Shown here: in pieces, positions 32,601 to 40,875 of the stretch
Numbering within the stretch: position 1 is the stretch's first letter
How the letters are laid out: each line of letters starts with the position of its first letter
NCBI GenBank assembly: GCA_964342525.1
Contig: CAYFGQ010000011.1
Span: 1 to 64,000, forward strand
Source: G963676205 sp964342525
Lineage (GTDB): Bacteria; Campylobacterota; Campylobacteria; Campylobacterales; Arcobacteraceae
Direction: 5' to 3'
DNA length: 64,000 bases
Program-made: the position numbers and the translations under genes
The notes under the pieces: model-generated
Told to the model about the DNA's origin: nothing
Database searches by the model: none
Seen by the model: only the letters and a program-made list of their open reading frames with translations

Positions 32601-33189
32601 ATCTGGTCACCCATTAGATGACTATAGGGGTGATATTGATCAAATAAATCATACCCTAAGTTCACAAATTGAAGAGCTAGATGATGGATCACAAGCTATC
32701 TTAGTTGGTAAGGTAGAAAGTATAATCACTAAAATCTCTAAAAAAGGTAATAAATTTGGTATCGCATCAATCCTTGACCTTCATGGGAATATCGAACTTA
32801 TGCTTTTTGAAGATAGGATGAAAGAGCTTGAGAAATTTGATAGGGAAGAACCAATTGCCTTTAAAGTAAGAATCTCTAAAAATGGTGACTTCACTAGAAT
32901 GAATATCTTAAAGATTGAAACACTAGATCAAGCAAAAAAAGAGAAAGTAAAACAAAAAAAGATCATAAAAGATGAACCACCTATTACAATAGCACTAAAC
33001 TATGATAATACAGATGAAGTGGTATATAAACTATATGAGCTAGCTGTTACAAACCAAGGAAGAGCTCCACTAAATATCATGGTGAAGTCAAAACTTAAAG
33101 ATATAGTTGTAGAAACAGGTATAAAAGTAAATGGAGATTTTGAGAATCTTATCAAACCTATAGATAATGTTTTTGTAGTTAATCTATAA
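29647..33189 (+). CDS. dnaE: DNA polymerase III alpha subunit
   Basis: Replicative polymerase catalytic subunit, 1180 residues, the normal DnaE length. It starts with the PHP domain (HLHLHTEYSLLDGANKI, VAMTDHGNMFG). The polymerase core has VGPGRGSAAGSLVAF, the catalytic Asp pair in SMPDIDMDFCQSRRGEVIDY and the third Asp in DLIKFDFLGLKTL. YRPGPMESGMLDDFIERKHG, GGADLVRRAMGKK and FNKSHSAAYALVTFYTSYLK follow, then helix-hairpin-helix and OB-fold regions. AGGTAG stands before the ATG. No frameshift. It follows the cassette by 88 bp of AT-rich DNA, which probably holds its promoter. Confidence 0.97.
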   Translation: MSKTPQFTHLHLHTEYSLLDGANKIKALAKKVKEMGMTSVAMTDHGNMFGTIDFYNTMRKEGIKPIIGMEAYIHNSEELGDKSTKQRFHLCLYAKNDVGYKNLMFLSSQAYMHGFYYYPRINKKLLRENSEGLVCSAACLQGEINWHLNTNNERNVKNGAKGYERAKEIALEYKEIFGDDFYLEIMRHGIGDQLFVDDAILRISKETGIKIVATNDTHYLTQKDADAHEAFMCIAMNKLYDDPNRLRHSVHEFYLKTPEQIAKLYADIPEAIHATQEIADKCNLEIKLGDPTPPNFKFTRQKAEASGLTLPEPDEEYSLENDKVLFIHECEEGLKKRLEIVDESKHQEYRDRLQVEIDIINSMKFPGYMLIVWDFVAYAKTQDIPVGPGRGSAAGSLVAFSMEITDIDPMPYGLLFERFLNPERVSMPDIDMDFCQSRRGEVIDYVVRQYGRANVAQIITFGKLLAKGVIRDVARVLDMPYAKADAMAKLIPDELGINLTDSYEKEPKIKELCDSDPQSKRVWEFALALEGLNRNAGTHAAGVVINNEPLWQKTPLFKPSGLDTLATQYNGKYVEDVDLIKFDFLGLKTLTVIEEGLKLIEKRHGKRINFLTVDVNDKGVYDLIQTGNTIGLFQIESEGMQDLCKRLAPSNFEDIIAVLALYRPGPMESGMLDDFIERKHGRAKIDYFYDELEPALEPILENTYGVIVYQEQVMQIVQSIGGFSLGGADLVRRAMGKKIKEEMDRLKGEFSDGAEEKGYTRQYTDELFDLIVKFAGYGFNKSHSAAYALVTFYTSYLKCYYPAEFMAGLLTLEKDNTDKVVKYVDEVKRMGIDLLPPDINISDLVFSATDIDDKEVVMFGMGALKGAGDVAILSILESRKEGEFKDLSDFVSRIDSSKVNKRVIETLAKSGALDCFGYSRKALLMQVEKIVEAAGKAAQAKKMATGSLFGDAEEMVTVTIELEEMEEYEGKEVLELEKESLGFYVSGHPLDDYRGDIDQINHTLSSQIEELDDGSQAILVGKVESIITKISKKGNKFGIASILDLHGNIELMLFEDRMKELEKFDREEPIAFKVRISKNGDFTRMNILKIETLDQAKKEKVKQKKIIKDEPPITIALNYDNTDEVVYKLYELAVTNQGRAPLNIMVKSKLKDIVVETGIKVNGDFENLIKPIDNVFVVNL

Positions 33190-33242
33190 TATAATTAAAA
33201 TTATGATAATATAGATCAATTTTACACTCAAGGTATCACGAA

Positions 33243-35453
33243 ATGAGACAAAAGATACAAAAAGTAATAATCACAAATGGGGTATACGTAGTAAGTATAC
33301 CTGATGTGGATCTTCAAATATTATGTGCAGCACCAGCGGATATTGTAAAGCACCTAACCCAAAAAGGGTATATTGTCTCAGCTGAAAAAAATGGTGTATC
33401 CTATGAAACAGGGCCAAATGCCATATTATTAAGTGATATCAGTGTACAAAACACCTCCTTTTCAAATCTTGGAGAATTTCCTGTACTACAAATGCTTTAC
33501 CGTCAAGGTATGATCATCCCAAATCATCCAAATAATACAGGAACAAAACCTTTATTAATTGGTTCATCAAAACAGATAAAATCTCAACTAGAATATATCT
33601 ATAGGGGTAACTATGGTCTTGTCTCAAAAGAAGAGATCATGGCTACTGGAATAGGTGAAGAAGAAGCAAATGAGATGATGAGGATGAAATTAAAATTTGC
33701 TTTTGGAAAAATCCAAGATCCTTCAAATCTTTTAAATAGTATTGTTGTGGATGGAAAAGACAATACTACTGAAATAAAAGATGGTGTTACCATTACAAGA
33801 ATATCTACCAATAAATTTACCATAAAATACCAAGAAGAGGAAGTAACAGTTGATCTAAATCTTCCTGAAGACAAACACTATGTAGCACCTTATAATCTAG
33901 GTTTTTATGATATAAAAAGAGAATATTTTGCAGTGATCCATTCAGGTCAAGGGGATGGTTGGGATATCCACCGTCCATCAATGGGATCAGTAATAATGTA
34001 TCATGGAGAGATATATCTTGTGGATGCAGGTCCAAATATTATGAATGTATTACAATCTTTAGGGATTGGATCAAATGAGATAAAAGGATTATTTCATACC
34101 CATGCCCATGATGACCACTTTGCTGGGATTACAACACTTATTCAAACAGGTCACAAAATTAAGTATTATGCTACTCCACTTGTAAGGGCAAGTGTTACTA
34201 AGAAAATCTCAGCTTTACTTGATGTGGAAGAGGATGAGTTTGAAAAATATTTTGAGATCTGTGATTTAAAATTTGATGAGTGGTTTGATATTGATGGATT
34301 AGAGGTTAAACCTATTTTTTCACCACACCCTATTGAGACAAATATTTTTGTATTTAGAACTATTTGGGAGGACGGTTATAAAACCTATGCTCACTTCGCA
34401 GATATCACATCTATGAGTGTTTTAGGTAGTATGGTTACTGATGATCCTGAAGCACCAGGAATTACAGAAAAATTCTTTGAAAAAGTAAAAGAAAATTATC
34501 TTCAAGAGGTATTACTTAAAAAAATTGATGTGGGTGGTGGAATGATCCATGGTGATGCAAAAGATTTTGTTTGGGATAAAACAAATAAAATGATCCTAGC
34601 TCACACCTCATCAATGGAGTTAACTCAAACACAAAAAAGTATAGGTTCAGGTGCTCCTTTTGGTGGAGTAGATGTATTGATCCCTGATAATCAAGATCTA
34701 CTTAGACGTAGTATGCATAACTACCTAACCGCTCACTTTCCTTCAATCACCTCAGATCAAATTAGAATCTTAATGAATTGTCAAATAAAAACTTTTAATC
34801 CAGAGACTATTTTACTAAGGGAATACCAATCTGTAGATAAGGTTTATTTAGTACTTACAGGGATTATTGAGATGATTGAGTATGGTTCAGGCACAAACTC
34901 TACTTTAATCAGCTCAGGAGCATTTATTGGGGAGTTAAATACCCTACTTGATATCCACCTAAATAAAACCTATAGAGCAGTATCTTATGTAAAAGCCTTA
35001 GAAGTTCCTAGTGAACTATTTGGTGTATTTATTAAGTATAACAACCTTGAAGAGCTTATTGGTAAAAGGGTAATCAAATTTGAGATACTAAATGATTTTC
35101 CTTTATTTTCTGATCTATTATCATTTGCAGTATTAAATGACATCGCCCACTCACTGGAGACAAAAGAGTTTAAAGAAGGAGATGATATTTTATCAAGTGA
35201 AGAGGATGAATCCTTATTTTTATTAGCTTCAGGACAAGTTGAGAAATATGTGGATGAAGATCATATCTTTAAAGTAAAAGAAAGAGGTTTCTTTGGAGAA
35301 GAACAACTTATCACAAATAAACCTAGCACTTATAAATATACAGCTAAATCTGATGTTATAGCCCATGTGATACCAAATAGTACTATAAAAAATATCCCTA
35401 GTATCTATTGGCAACTATTTGAGTCTTATAAAAAAGCTATGCGCTCTTTATAA
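33243..35453 (+). CDS. Metallo-beta-lactamase fold protein fused to cyclic-nucleotide-binding-like domains
   Basis: A 736-residue soluble protein. Residues 1-220 are an N-terminal region I do not recognise. Residues about 225-480 are a metallo-beta-lactamase fold with the metal motif HAHDDH (H287-x-H289-x-D291-H292), an earlier IYLVDAGPN strand, HPIETNIF and a later LAHTSSMEL. From about 510 two cyclic-nucleotide-binding-like beta-roll domains follow, the first with TILLREYQSVDKVYLVLTGI and SGAFIGELNTLLD, the second with FKEGDDILSSEEDESLFLLASG and ERGFFGEEQLI. No DNA-binding domain follows. The fusion implies a hydrolase controlled by a ligand. Its 3' end overlaps the convergent bioF by 17 bp. 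Confidence 0.85.
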   Translation: MRQKIQKVIITNGVYVVSIPDVDLQILCAAPADIVKHLTQKGYIVSAEKNGVSYETGPNAILLSDISVQNTSFSNLGEFPVLQMLYRQGMIIPNHPNNTGTKPLLIGSSKQIKSQLEYIYRGNYGLVSKEEIMATGIGEEEANEMMRMKLKFAFGKIQDPSNLLNSIVVDGKDNTTEIKDGVTITRISTNKFTIKYQEEEVTVDLNLPEDKHYVAPYNLGFYDIKREYFAVIHSGQGDGWDIHRPSMGSVIMYHGEIYLVDAGPNIMNVLQSLGIGSNEIKGLFHTHAHDDHFAGITTLIQTGHKIKYYATPLVRASVTKKISALLDVEEDEFEKYFEICDLKFDEWFDIDGLEVKPIFSPHPIETNIFVFRTIWEDGYKTYAHFADITSMSVLGSMVTDDPEAPGITEKFFEKVKENYLQEVLLKKIDVGGGMIHGDAKDFVWDKTNKMILAHTSSMELTQTQKSIGSGAPFGGVDVLIPDNQDLLRRSMHNYLTAHFPSITSDQIRILMNCQIKTFNPETILLREYQSVDKVYLVLTGIIEMIEYGSGTNSTLISSGAFIGELNTLLDIHLNKTYRAVSYVKALEVPSELFGVFIKYNNLEELIGKRVIKFEILNDFPLFSDLLSFAVLNDIAHSLETKEFKEGDDILSSEEDESLFLLASGQVEKYVDEDHIFKVKERGFFGEEQLITNKPSTYKYTAKSDVIAHVIPNSTIKNIPSIYWQLFESYKKAMRSL

Positions 35454-36543
35454 AACTAAGAACTTTTATAAGCTCTTTATCTGGAATATTTATCCTTAAA
35501 ATCAATCTAATAATAGCTTTACTTACAGTTGGTTGTCTTATGGCACCAACTAAGTAACCTTTTTTCTTTAACTCTTTTTGGATCTCTTTTACTTTTTTAT
35601 TATCACCAATCTCTATGGGTACAATTAACCCTTTTACTTTTATATCTAAAATATCTTGTACAAGTTGTTGTTTTTTCTTTATCTCATAGTTTAGAGATAC
35701 TGAATTTTTAACTATATATTTTAAAGATTCTAATCCTAAAGCAATATCAAATACAGATGGTGCTGTGGTATAGATAATAGCCTTCGCTCTATTTTCTAGA
35801 AACTTTATAATATGAGCTGAGCCTAAAATATAAGCTCCATATGAGCCATAAGCTTTTCCTAAAGTACCCATTTTGATATGATTCTTTTTAGGTTTAATAC
35901 CATAATAATCAAATATACCAAGAAGATTCTCCCCCAGTACCCCTGAACTATGTGCTTCATCTACAATTAAAAAAGCTCCAATATCATCTGCAATATCAAA
36001 AAACTCTTTTGGCATTAAATCACCACTCATAGAATAAATACCCTCAACAGCAATAATAAGCCTAGAATTTTTATACTGAGGTGTTAAATATTGTTTTGCC
36101 TTTTCAAATAGATCTTTAACATCATTATGTTTAAATACTACAATCTCACCCTGCACATATTTTGTAGCTAACATACCACTAGCATGATATTCTTCATCGA
36201 TGAATAAAACATCACCTTTTCTTACCATGGCTTCTATCATAGATATATTTGCCAAAAAACCACTTCCTACTACAATACCATCTTCAAACTCATTTGCCTT
36301 ACAAAGTCTTTGTTCAAACTCTTTATGTATAGGATGGTACCCGTTTACGAGCATCGATGCCTTTGGTCCAAAATATTTAGAAGTGGCTACTTTTTTAAAA
36401 GCTTTTTTTAGTAATTTCTTTTTATGGGCAAGTCCTAGATAATCGTTTGAAGCCATATCTAAAATAGAATTATCAAAGATTTCTCTAGTTCTTAATCTAT
36501 TTGATTTTTCTATTATATTTAGTTCTTTTGTGTAGTCATTCAT
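35437..36543 (-). CDS. bioF: 8-amino-7-oxononanoate synthase-type PLP enzyme BioF
   Basis: PLP-dependent enzyme of the alpha-oxoamine synthase family, here most probably BioF, which condenses pimeloyl-thioester with alanine in biotin synthesis. The 368-residue product has DMASNDYLGLAH, VVGSGFLANISMIEAM, the EEYHASG loop, AVEGIYSMSGD, IVDEAHSSGVLGE and the PLP lysine in MGTLGKAYGSYGAYILG. All are in the expected order. It overlaps yraN upstream by 4 bp and converges with the preceding gene. A related specificity (for example glycine-dependent) cannot be excluded, but biotin synthesis is supported by bioB in the same window. Confidence 0.85.
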   Translation of the reverse strand: MNDYTKELNIIEKSNRLRTREIFDNSILDMASNDYLGLAHKKKLLKKAFKKVATSKYFGPKASMLVNGYHPIHKEFEQRLCKANEFEDGIVVGSGFLANISMIEAMVRKGDVLFIDEEYHASGMLATKYVQGEIVVFKHNDVKDLFEKAKQYLTPQYKNSRLIIAVEGIYSMSGDLMPKEFFDIADDIGAFLIVDEAHSSGVLGENLLGIFDYYGIKPKKNHIKMGTLGKAYGSYGAYILGSAHIIKFLENRAKAIIYTTAPSVFDIALGLESLKYIVKNSVSLNYEIKKKQQLVQDILDIKVKGLIVPIEIGDNKKVKEIQKELKKKGYLVGAIRQPTVSKAIIRLILRINIPDKELIKVLSFIKSA

Positions 36544-36869
36544 ATAGTTATATTTTCCAGTAATTCAATATCATCATTTTGTATACTTATCACATCTATA
36601 GAGTACGCCACATCAAGTCTTTTTACTTTTAAATAGTAGTGTACACTTTTTATTAGTTTTCTTAGTTTTGAGGGGCTTACATTGTATATTGGATCAAAGT
36701 TTGAGCCACTTTTAACCTCTATAAAGTGATAGATATCATCTTTTTTTGCAATGATATCTATTTCACCCATATTTTTAGCATAAAAGTTACGCTCTATTAT
36801 ATTAAATTTATCTTTTTTTAAAAACTCTATAGCTTTTTGCTCAGCTAGATCACCCTTATGCCGGCTCAA
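36540..36869 (-). CDS. yraN: UPF0102/YraN-family nuclease-like protein
   Basis: A 109-residue protein with the restriction-endonuclease-like fold of the UPF0102 family. The metal-site residues are visible: GDLAEQKAIEFL near the N-terminus, MGEIDIIAKKDD (Glu-x-Asp) and HFIEVKSGSNFDP (E-V-K). The function in the cell is unknown, though a role in DNA processing has been suggested for the family. The start is a TTG at 36867-36869 inside the 3' end of the formate dehydrogenase gene (14-bp overlap), and it overlaps bioF by 4 bp. Confidence 0.88.
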   Translation of the reverse strand: MSRHKGDLAEQKAIEFLKKDKFNIIERNFYAKNMGEIDIIAKKDDIYHFIEVKSGSNFDPIYNVSPSKLRKLIKSVHYYLKVKRLDVAYSIDVISIQNDDIELLENITI

Positions 36870-38934
36870 CTTCTACCTTTACAGATTTAAATCTTGCTGT
36901 CATAATAAGATCATCTGCCTCATCACCAAATACATAGTTTATATGGGATGCAGCGTGATGGAAAGTTGTATATAAAGTTCCAGGTTTTACAGATTTTACA
37001 AACTTAACAGGTAAAGGGTTTGTTTGCCCATACTCAGATTTTAAAATCACTTTTTCACTAGAGAATTTATCTTTATCTTCAATACTTACTAAAAGAATAT
37101 CCTCATCATATTTTGATTGAAGTTTTTCGCTCTGTTTTGTTTGAGCTGCATTATTATAATGAACTAAGATTCTTCCTGTTGTAAGATAGTAATACTTCTC
37201 ATCAACAGTATTAGTTAAAAGCTCTTTTACTTGATTTCTTAGTTTATATTGATGATATTTGAAATGCCCTTGTCCATCTTCTGTTCTAAAACTCTCTAAG
37301 TGAAGTCTTGGTGTTCCCTCTTTTTGTATTGGCCACTGCATACCACTACTTCTATGTTTACTTAGCTTTTTATAAGATGCTCCACCAAAACGATATGGAG
37401 CAGCCTCTCTAGCTTCATTCCATACATCTTCACTTGTATCATATAAGAATTCACCATTTATTTTATTTTCAATATCCCTTAATACTTCCCAGTCATCTGG
37501 AAGATCACACTCTACTAAAGGTTGAGATAGATGAAGTCTTCTCATGGCATTTACATAAATACCTGTTTTTTCATAAGCAGATTTCACACCAAATACAACA
37601 TCTGCTTTTTTTGCTACTTCATTCATAAATAAATCTTGGACAACAATTAATTCTAAGTGTTCTAAAGCTTCATCAACTTTATTTTGATTTGGATGGATAT
37701 GATTAATATCTTCACCCATATTATACATAGCTTTTACATTACCTTTAATCATCTCATCAATTAATTGTGGGGTCATAAGACCTATCTCATCAGGAGTTTG
37801 ATAATCTGGTAAATAATATGGTAAACAACCCATATCACAAGTACCTTGTACATTATTTTGACCACGCAATGGCATAAGACCTGCACCCTCTTTCCCAACA
37901 TTTCCAGTCATAAGAGCAAGGTGAGTAATAGCCATAACCGCCTTACTTCCATCAAGGTGTTCTGAGATACCAAGTCCCCAAAAGATCATAGATCTTTTTG
38001 TAGCATATTCTCTTGCAATAGCAGGGATAGTATCTGCTAATGTTTCATACCCCTTTAGTTTTCTAAAAAACTCTGGATTTGCATATTCATCATTTAAGAT
38101 CTTTTCTTTATAATCCTCAAAATCTACACAACGTGATTTTACAAACTCTTTATTATAAAGTTCCTCTTTTAAAATCACATATGCCATAGCATTTAAAGTA
38201 AGTAGATTTGCTTCATATGGAAGTACTGCTTCATATTTTGCAAATTTGCCGAGCTGGATTTTTCTTACATCCATCACGGCGATGCTACAGGCTTTATTTT
38301 TATTGGCTTCAATCATCCTATTTGCTACAATTGGATGAGCTTCAGTAGTATTTGAGCCTATTACTATCATGAATTCTGTTTTATAAATATCATCATATGG
38401 ATTTGTAGCTGCGCCCTCACCTATTGTTTGACGCATACCACTAAGACTTGGCGAATGACATACTCTTGCACAATTATCAATATTTGGTGAGTCCATAGCA
38501 ACTCTTGTAAATTTTTGTAAGGAGTAACTACTCTCACAGCTAGTTCTAGCACCACCCATAGCACAAAAGGAGTGACGACCATATTTCTCTTTAATCTGCC
38601 CTAGTTTCCATGCCACTAAAGAAGTTGAGAATTCATAGTTTGCTTCATACCAATCTTCATCAAAATCTTTTAAAGTTTTACTTCTTGCTTGAAGCTCCCT
38701 TGGCATATTTTTAAAATTTTCTTTAATAAAAGATTTTTTTACTCTAACATTTCTAATTCTATTAGGTGAATCAACAAAGTCATATCCAAATTTACCCTTG
38801 ATACAAAGTTTACCCTGAGATACATACCCATCACTTTGTGCATAAATCTTTTGGATCTTATTATCTTTTACTTGAGCTGTAATATCACAACCAACACCAC
38901 AATAAGTACAAACCGAACTAATATCTGCAACCAT
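36856..38934 (-). CDS. Molybdopterin-dependent formate dehydrogenase, catalytic subunit, Cys type (FdhF-like)
   Basis: A 692-residue molybdopterin oxidoreductase without twin-arginine signal, so cytoplasmic. The N-terminal 4Fe-4S cluster ligands are Cys9, Cys12, Cys16 and Cys44 (CTYCGVGC, GKLCIKGKFG). The active-site region NIDNCARVCHSPSLSGMRQT matches E. coli FdhH with Cys159 in place of selenocysteine, next to His160. MPLRGQNNVQGTCDMGCLPYYLP and a C-terminal TTGRILVHYNNAAQT dinucleotide-binding region follow. No FdhD, ferredoxin-type beta subunit or hydrogenase genes are next to it. Formate oxidation is the likely reaction, with partner unknown. Confidence 0.85.
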   Translation of the reverse strand: MVADISSVCTYCGVGCDITAQVKDNKIQKIYAQSDGYVSQGKLCIKGKFGYDFVDSPNRIRNVRVKKSFIKENFKNMPRELQARSKTLKDFDEDWYEANYEFSTSLVAWKLGQIKEKYGRHSFCAMGGARTSCESSYSLQKFTRVAMDSPNIDNCARVCHSPSLSGMRQTIGEGAATNPYDDIYKTEFMIVIGSNTTEAHPIVANRMIEANKNKACSIAVMDVRKIQLGKFAKYEAVLPYEANLLTLNAMAYVILKEELYNKEFVKSRCVDFEDYKEKILNDEYANPEFFRKLKGYETLADTIPAIAREYATKRSMIFWGLGISEHLDGSKAVMAITHLALMTGNVGKEGAGLMPLRGQNNVQGTCDMGCLPYYLPDYQTPDEIGLMTPQLIDEMIKGNVKAMYNMGEDINHIHPNQNKVDEALEHLELIVVQDLFMNEVAKKADVVFGVKSAYEKTGIYVNAMRRLHLSQPLVECDLPDDWEVLRDIENKINGEFLYDTSEDVWNEAREAAPYRFGGASYKKLSKHRSSGMQWPIQKEGTPRLHLESFRTEDGQGHFKYHQYKLRNQVKELLTNTVDEKYYYLTTGRILVHYNNAAQTKQSEKLQSKYDEDILLVSIEDKDKFSSEKVILKSEYGQTNPLPVKFVKSVKPGTLYTTFHHAASHINYVFGDEADDLIMTARFKSVKVEVEPA

Positions 38935-39031
38935 ATCCCAACCTTAGTATATAAAATTAGTAAAGTTTATCTAAATTAAAATAAAGGTTTTTGTAGTTAA
39001 ATTTTTTTTACTATTTTGATAATAAGAGAGT

Positions 39032-39445
39032 TTATTTATTAGCTTGATATGGAACTTTATTCATAATACTAAACCAATCTCGGGAAAAATGTTTTTTTAT
39101 GTAAGATTTTCTATGTGGCACTAAACACCCTGAGCAGTTTTGATGAATAGCTGTATCTGATATATATTGTGCTCCATCTTTAGAATCAATATCACAATAG
39201 CTTTTTAATTTCTCTTCCCCAGAGGTTAATCTAAAATTTGGACATCCACAAAGATAACAATTAAGTTCTTCCATATCATGACATTTCTTATTATCTTTAT
39301 ATAAGGGACAAAAATCTGGCTCTTTTTCTACCATATTATCAAAAAAGAAATACTCTATAAGTTCATCATCACTAAAATGACTTAACTTCTCTATAATTTT
39401 TTTATGCTTTTGCCCTTGAAGCTCTAGCCATTCTTGATATGTCAA
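39032..39445 (-). CDS. Cysteine-rich protein, possible metal or Fe-S binding, unknown function
   Basis: A 137-residue soluble protein with eight cysteines: 46, 55, 63, 66, 68, 84, 104 and 107, in CPLYKDNKKCHDMEELNCY, LCGCPNFR, YCDIDS and NCSGCLVPHRKSYI. The spacing suggests a metal centre. I do not recognise a named family; similar small Cys-rich proteins are common in Campylobacterota. It abuts the WbaP-like gene (stop and start adjacent) on the same strand, but shows no glycan-enzyme features, so it may only be carried in the operon. Confidence 0.75.
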   Translation of the reverse strand: MTYQEWLELQGQKHKKIIEKLSHFSDDELIEYFFFDNMVEKEPDFCPLYKDNKKCHDMEELNCYLCGCPNFRLTSGEEKLKSYCDIDSKDGAQYISDTAIHQNCSGCLVPHRKSYIKKHFSRDWFSIMNKVPYQANK

Positions 39446-40783
39446 TTAACTAGCTCCAGCTTTAGATAAAACTACCTTTATAGTTTTCATCAAAATAACA
39501 AAGTCCAACCATAAAGACCAGTTCCTTATATACCAAACATCTAAATCTTTTCTCTCTTCAAAATCAAGTTCATTTCTTCCACTTACTTGCCATAAACCAG
39601 TAATTCCTGGCTTTACATGAAGAATAGTATCTAATTCATCTTCTAGCTTTACACGTTCATTTATCATATAAGGTCTTGGACCAATTAATGACATTTTCCT
39701 TTGTAAAACATTTATTAACTGAGGGAGTTCATCAAGGGATGTTTTTCTTAGTATATTTCCAGTTTTTGTTATTCTTGGATCATTTATGTATTTGTGGTAT
39801 TTATTATAATACTCAACTTCTTGAGGATTGTTTTCTAAATATTTTTTTAATATATTATCTCCATCAACATACATTGTCCTATACTTATAACATGAAAATA
39901 GTTCTTCATCCTTACCTAAACGTTTTTGCTTAAATATAACAGGTCCTGGAGAATCAAGTTTTATTAAAATACTTATAAAAATATGGATAAATAAGAATAT
40001 TGGTAGAATAAATAAAGACATGAAAAATTCCATCAATGCCTTTATATATACATTATATTGAACTAATAATTTATTTTCAACATTTATAGCAGAACTTCTA
40101 ATATTAAAATATTCTATAATATCTGCCTCAGCAAAGTTTATTGTAGTCAAATAAGGGATCAAATACACATCTTTTGTTAGTTTAGAATATTTTCTCATTA
40201 TCAAATCTAATTCTTTTATATCATACCCATAAGAAGAAATAAGTGCAATATCAAATTTTCTATTGTCATAAATATAACCAAAATACCAGTTTGATCTAAT
40301 CTCTTTTCTAATCTCTTTTTTTCTTTTTGTCTTACCTATAATATTTACCCGTAATTTAAATATGTCAAAACTAAAAAGTAATTTTTTTATGTATCTTTTT
40401 GATAGGGGAATAGTAAAAGAAGAAAATAAGAAAAATAAAAAAATAAAACTTCTTGAATAATCTCCACTAGTTTTTGTTAATGCAATTATAGAAAGTACTG
40501 CAATAAAACTGAAAAAAAGTGCTTTAAATATCCTTTTAGTATCAGTCCAAAAATCAAAACGTTTAAAATATATCTTTTCATAAACAAGCATCATCAAAAC
40601 AATAATAATTACCCATGCAAATTTTTCAATACTATATTTTCTAAAATCAGGTAAGCTATGGGCAAAATAGTTTTCTCTAATATAACTAGTAATCTCAAAA
40701 GTTCCTAAGATAACTAATATATCAGAAAGAATCAATAATGATAAGAGTAATAAGAATTTCCAATTTGATTTAATTAACGTCAT
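39446..40783 (-). CDS. WbaP-type initiating sugar-phosphate transferase for the polysaccharide locus
   Basis: Polyprenyl-phosphate hexose-1-phosphate transferase, 445 residues. About five membrane helices in the first 170 residues are followed by a Rossmann-like region and a re-entrant helix near 245-275. The catalytic bacterial sugar transferase domain comes last, with SPGPVIFKQKRLGKDEELF, YKYRTMYVDGD, NILRKTSLDELPQLINVL, MSLIGPRPYM and VKPGITGLWQVSGRNELDFEERKDLD. It loads the first sugar on the lipid carrier; that sugar is unknown. TATAAT ends only 7 bp before the ATG and no Shine-Dalgarno sequence is seen. Confidence 0.9.
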   Translation of the reverse strand: MTLIKSNWKFLLLLSLLILSDILVILGTFEITSYIRENYFAHSLPDFRKYSIEKFAWVIIIVLMMLVYEKIYFKRFDFWTDTKRIFKALFFSFIAVLSIIALTKTSGDYSRSFIFLFFLFSSFTIPLSKRYIKKLLFSFDIFKLRVNIIGKTKRKKEIRKEIRSNWYFGYIYDNRKFDIALISSYGYDIKELDLIMRKYSKLTKDVYLIPYLTTINFAEADIIEYFNIRSSAINVENKLLVQYNVYIKALMEFFMSLFILPIFLFIHIFISILIKLDSPGPVIFKQKRLGKDEELFSCYKYRTMYVDGDNILKKYLENNPQEVEYYNKYHKYINDPRITKTGNILRKTSLDELPQLINVLQRKMSLIGPRPYMINERVKLEDELDTILHVKPGITGLWQVSGRNELDFEERKDLDVWYIRNWSLWLDFVILMKTIKVVLSKAGAS

Positions 40784-40790
40784 AAGGTGG

Positions 40791-40796
40791 ATTATA
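40791..40796 (-). promoter_or_regulatory. -10 element very close to the WbaP-like start, possible leaderless transcript
   Basis: On the minus strand TATAGTATAATCCACCTT runs directly into the ATG at 40783. The TATAAT ends 7 bases before the ATG, so transcription should begin at or near the A of the start codon, and the bases in between are pyrimidine-rich instead of a ribosome binding site. Confidence 0.4.
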
Positions 40797-40875
40797 CTAT
40801 AAGTTTTGTTTATTTGTGTTTATAAGATAAAAAGGTACGTTTGGTTAAGAAGAAAGAAAAAATATTTTATATCAT

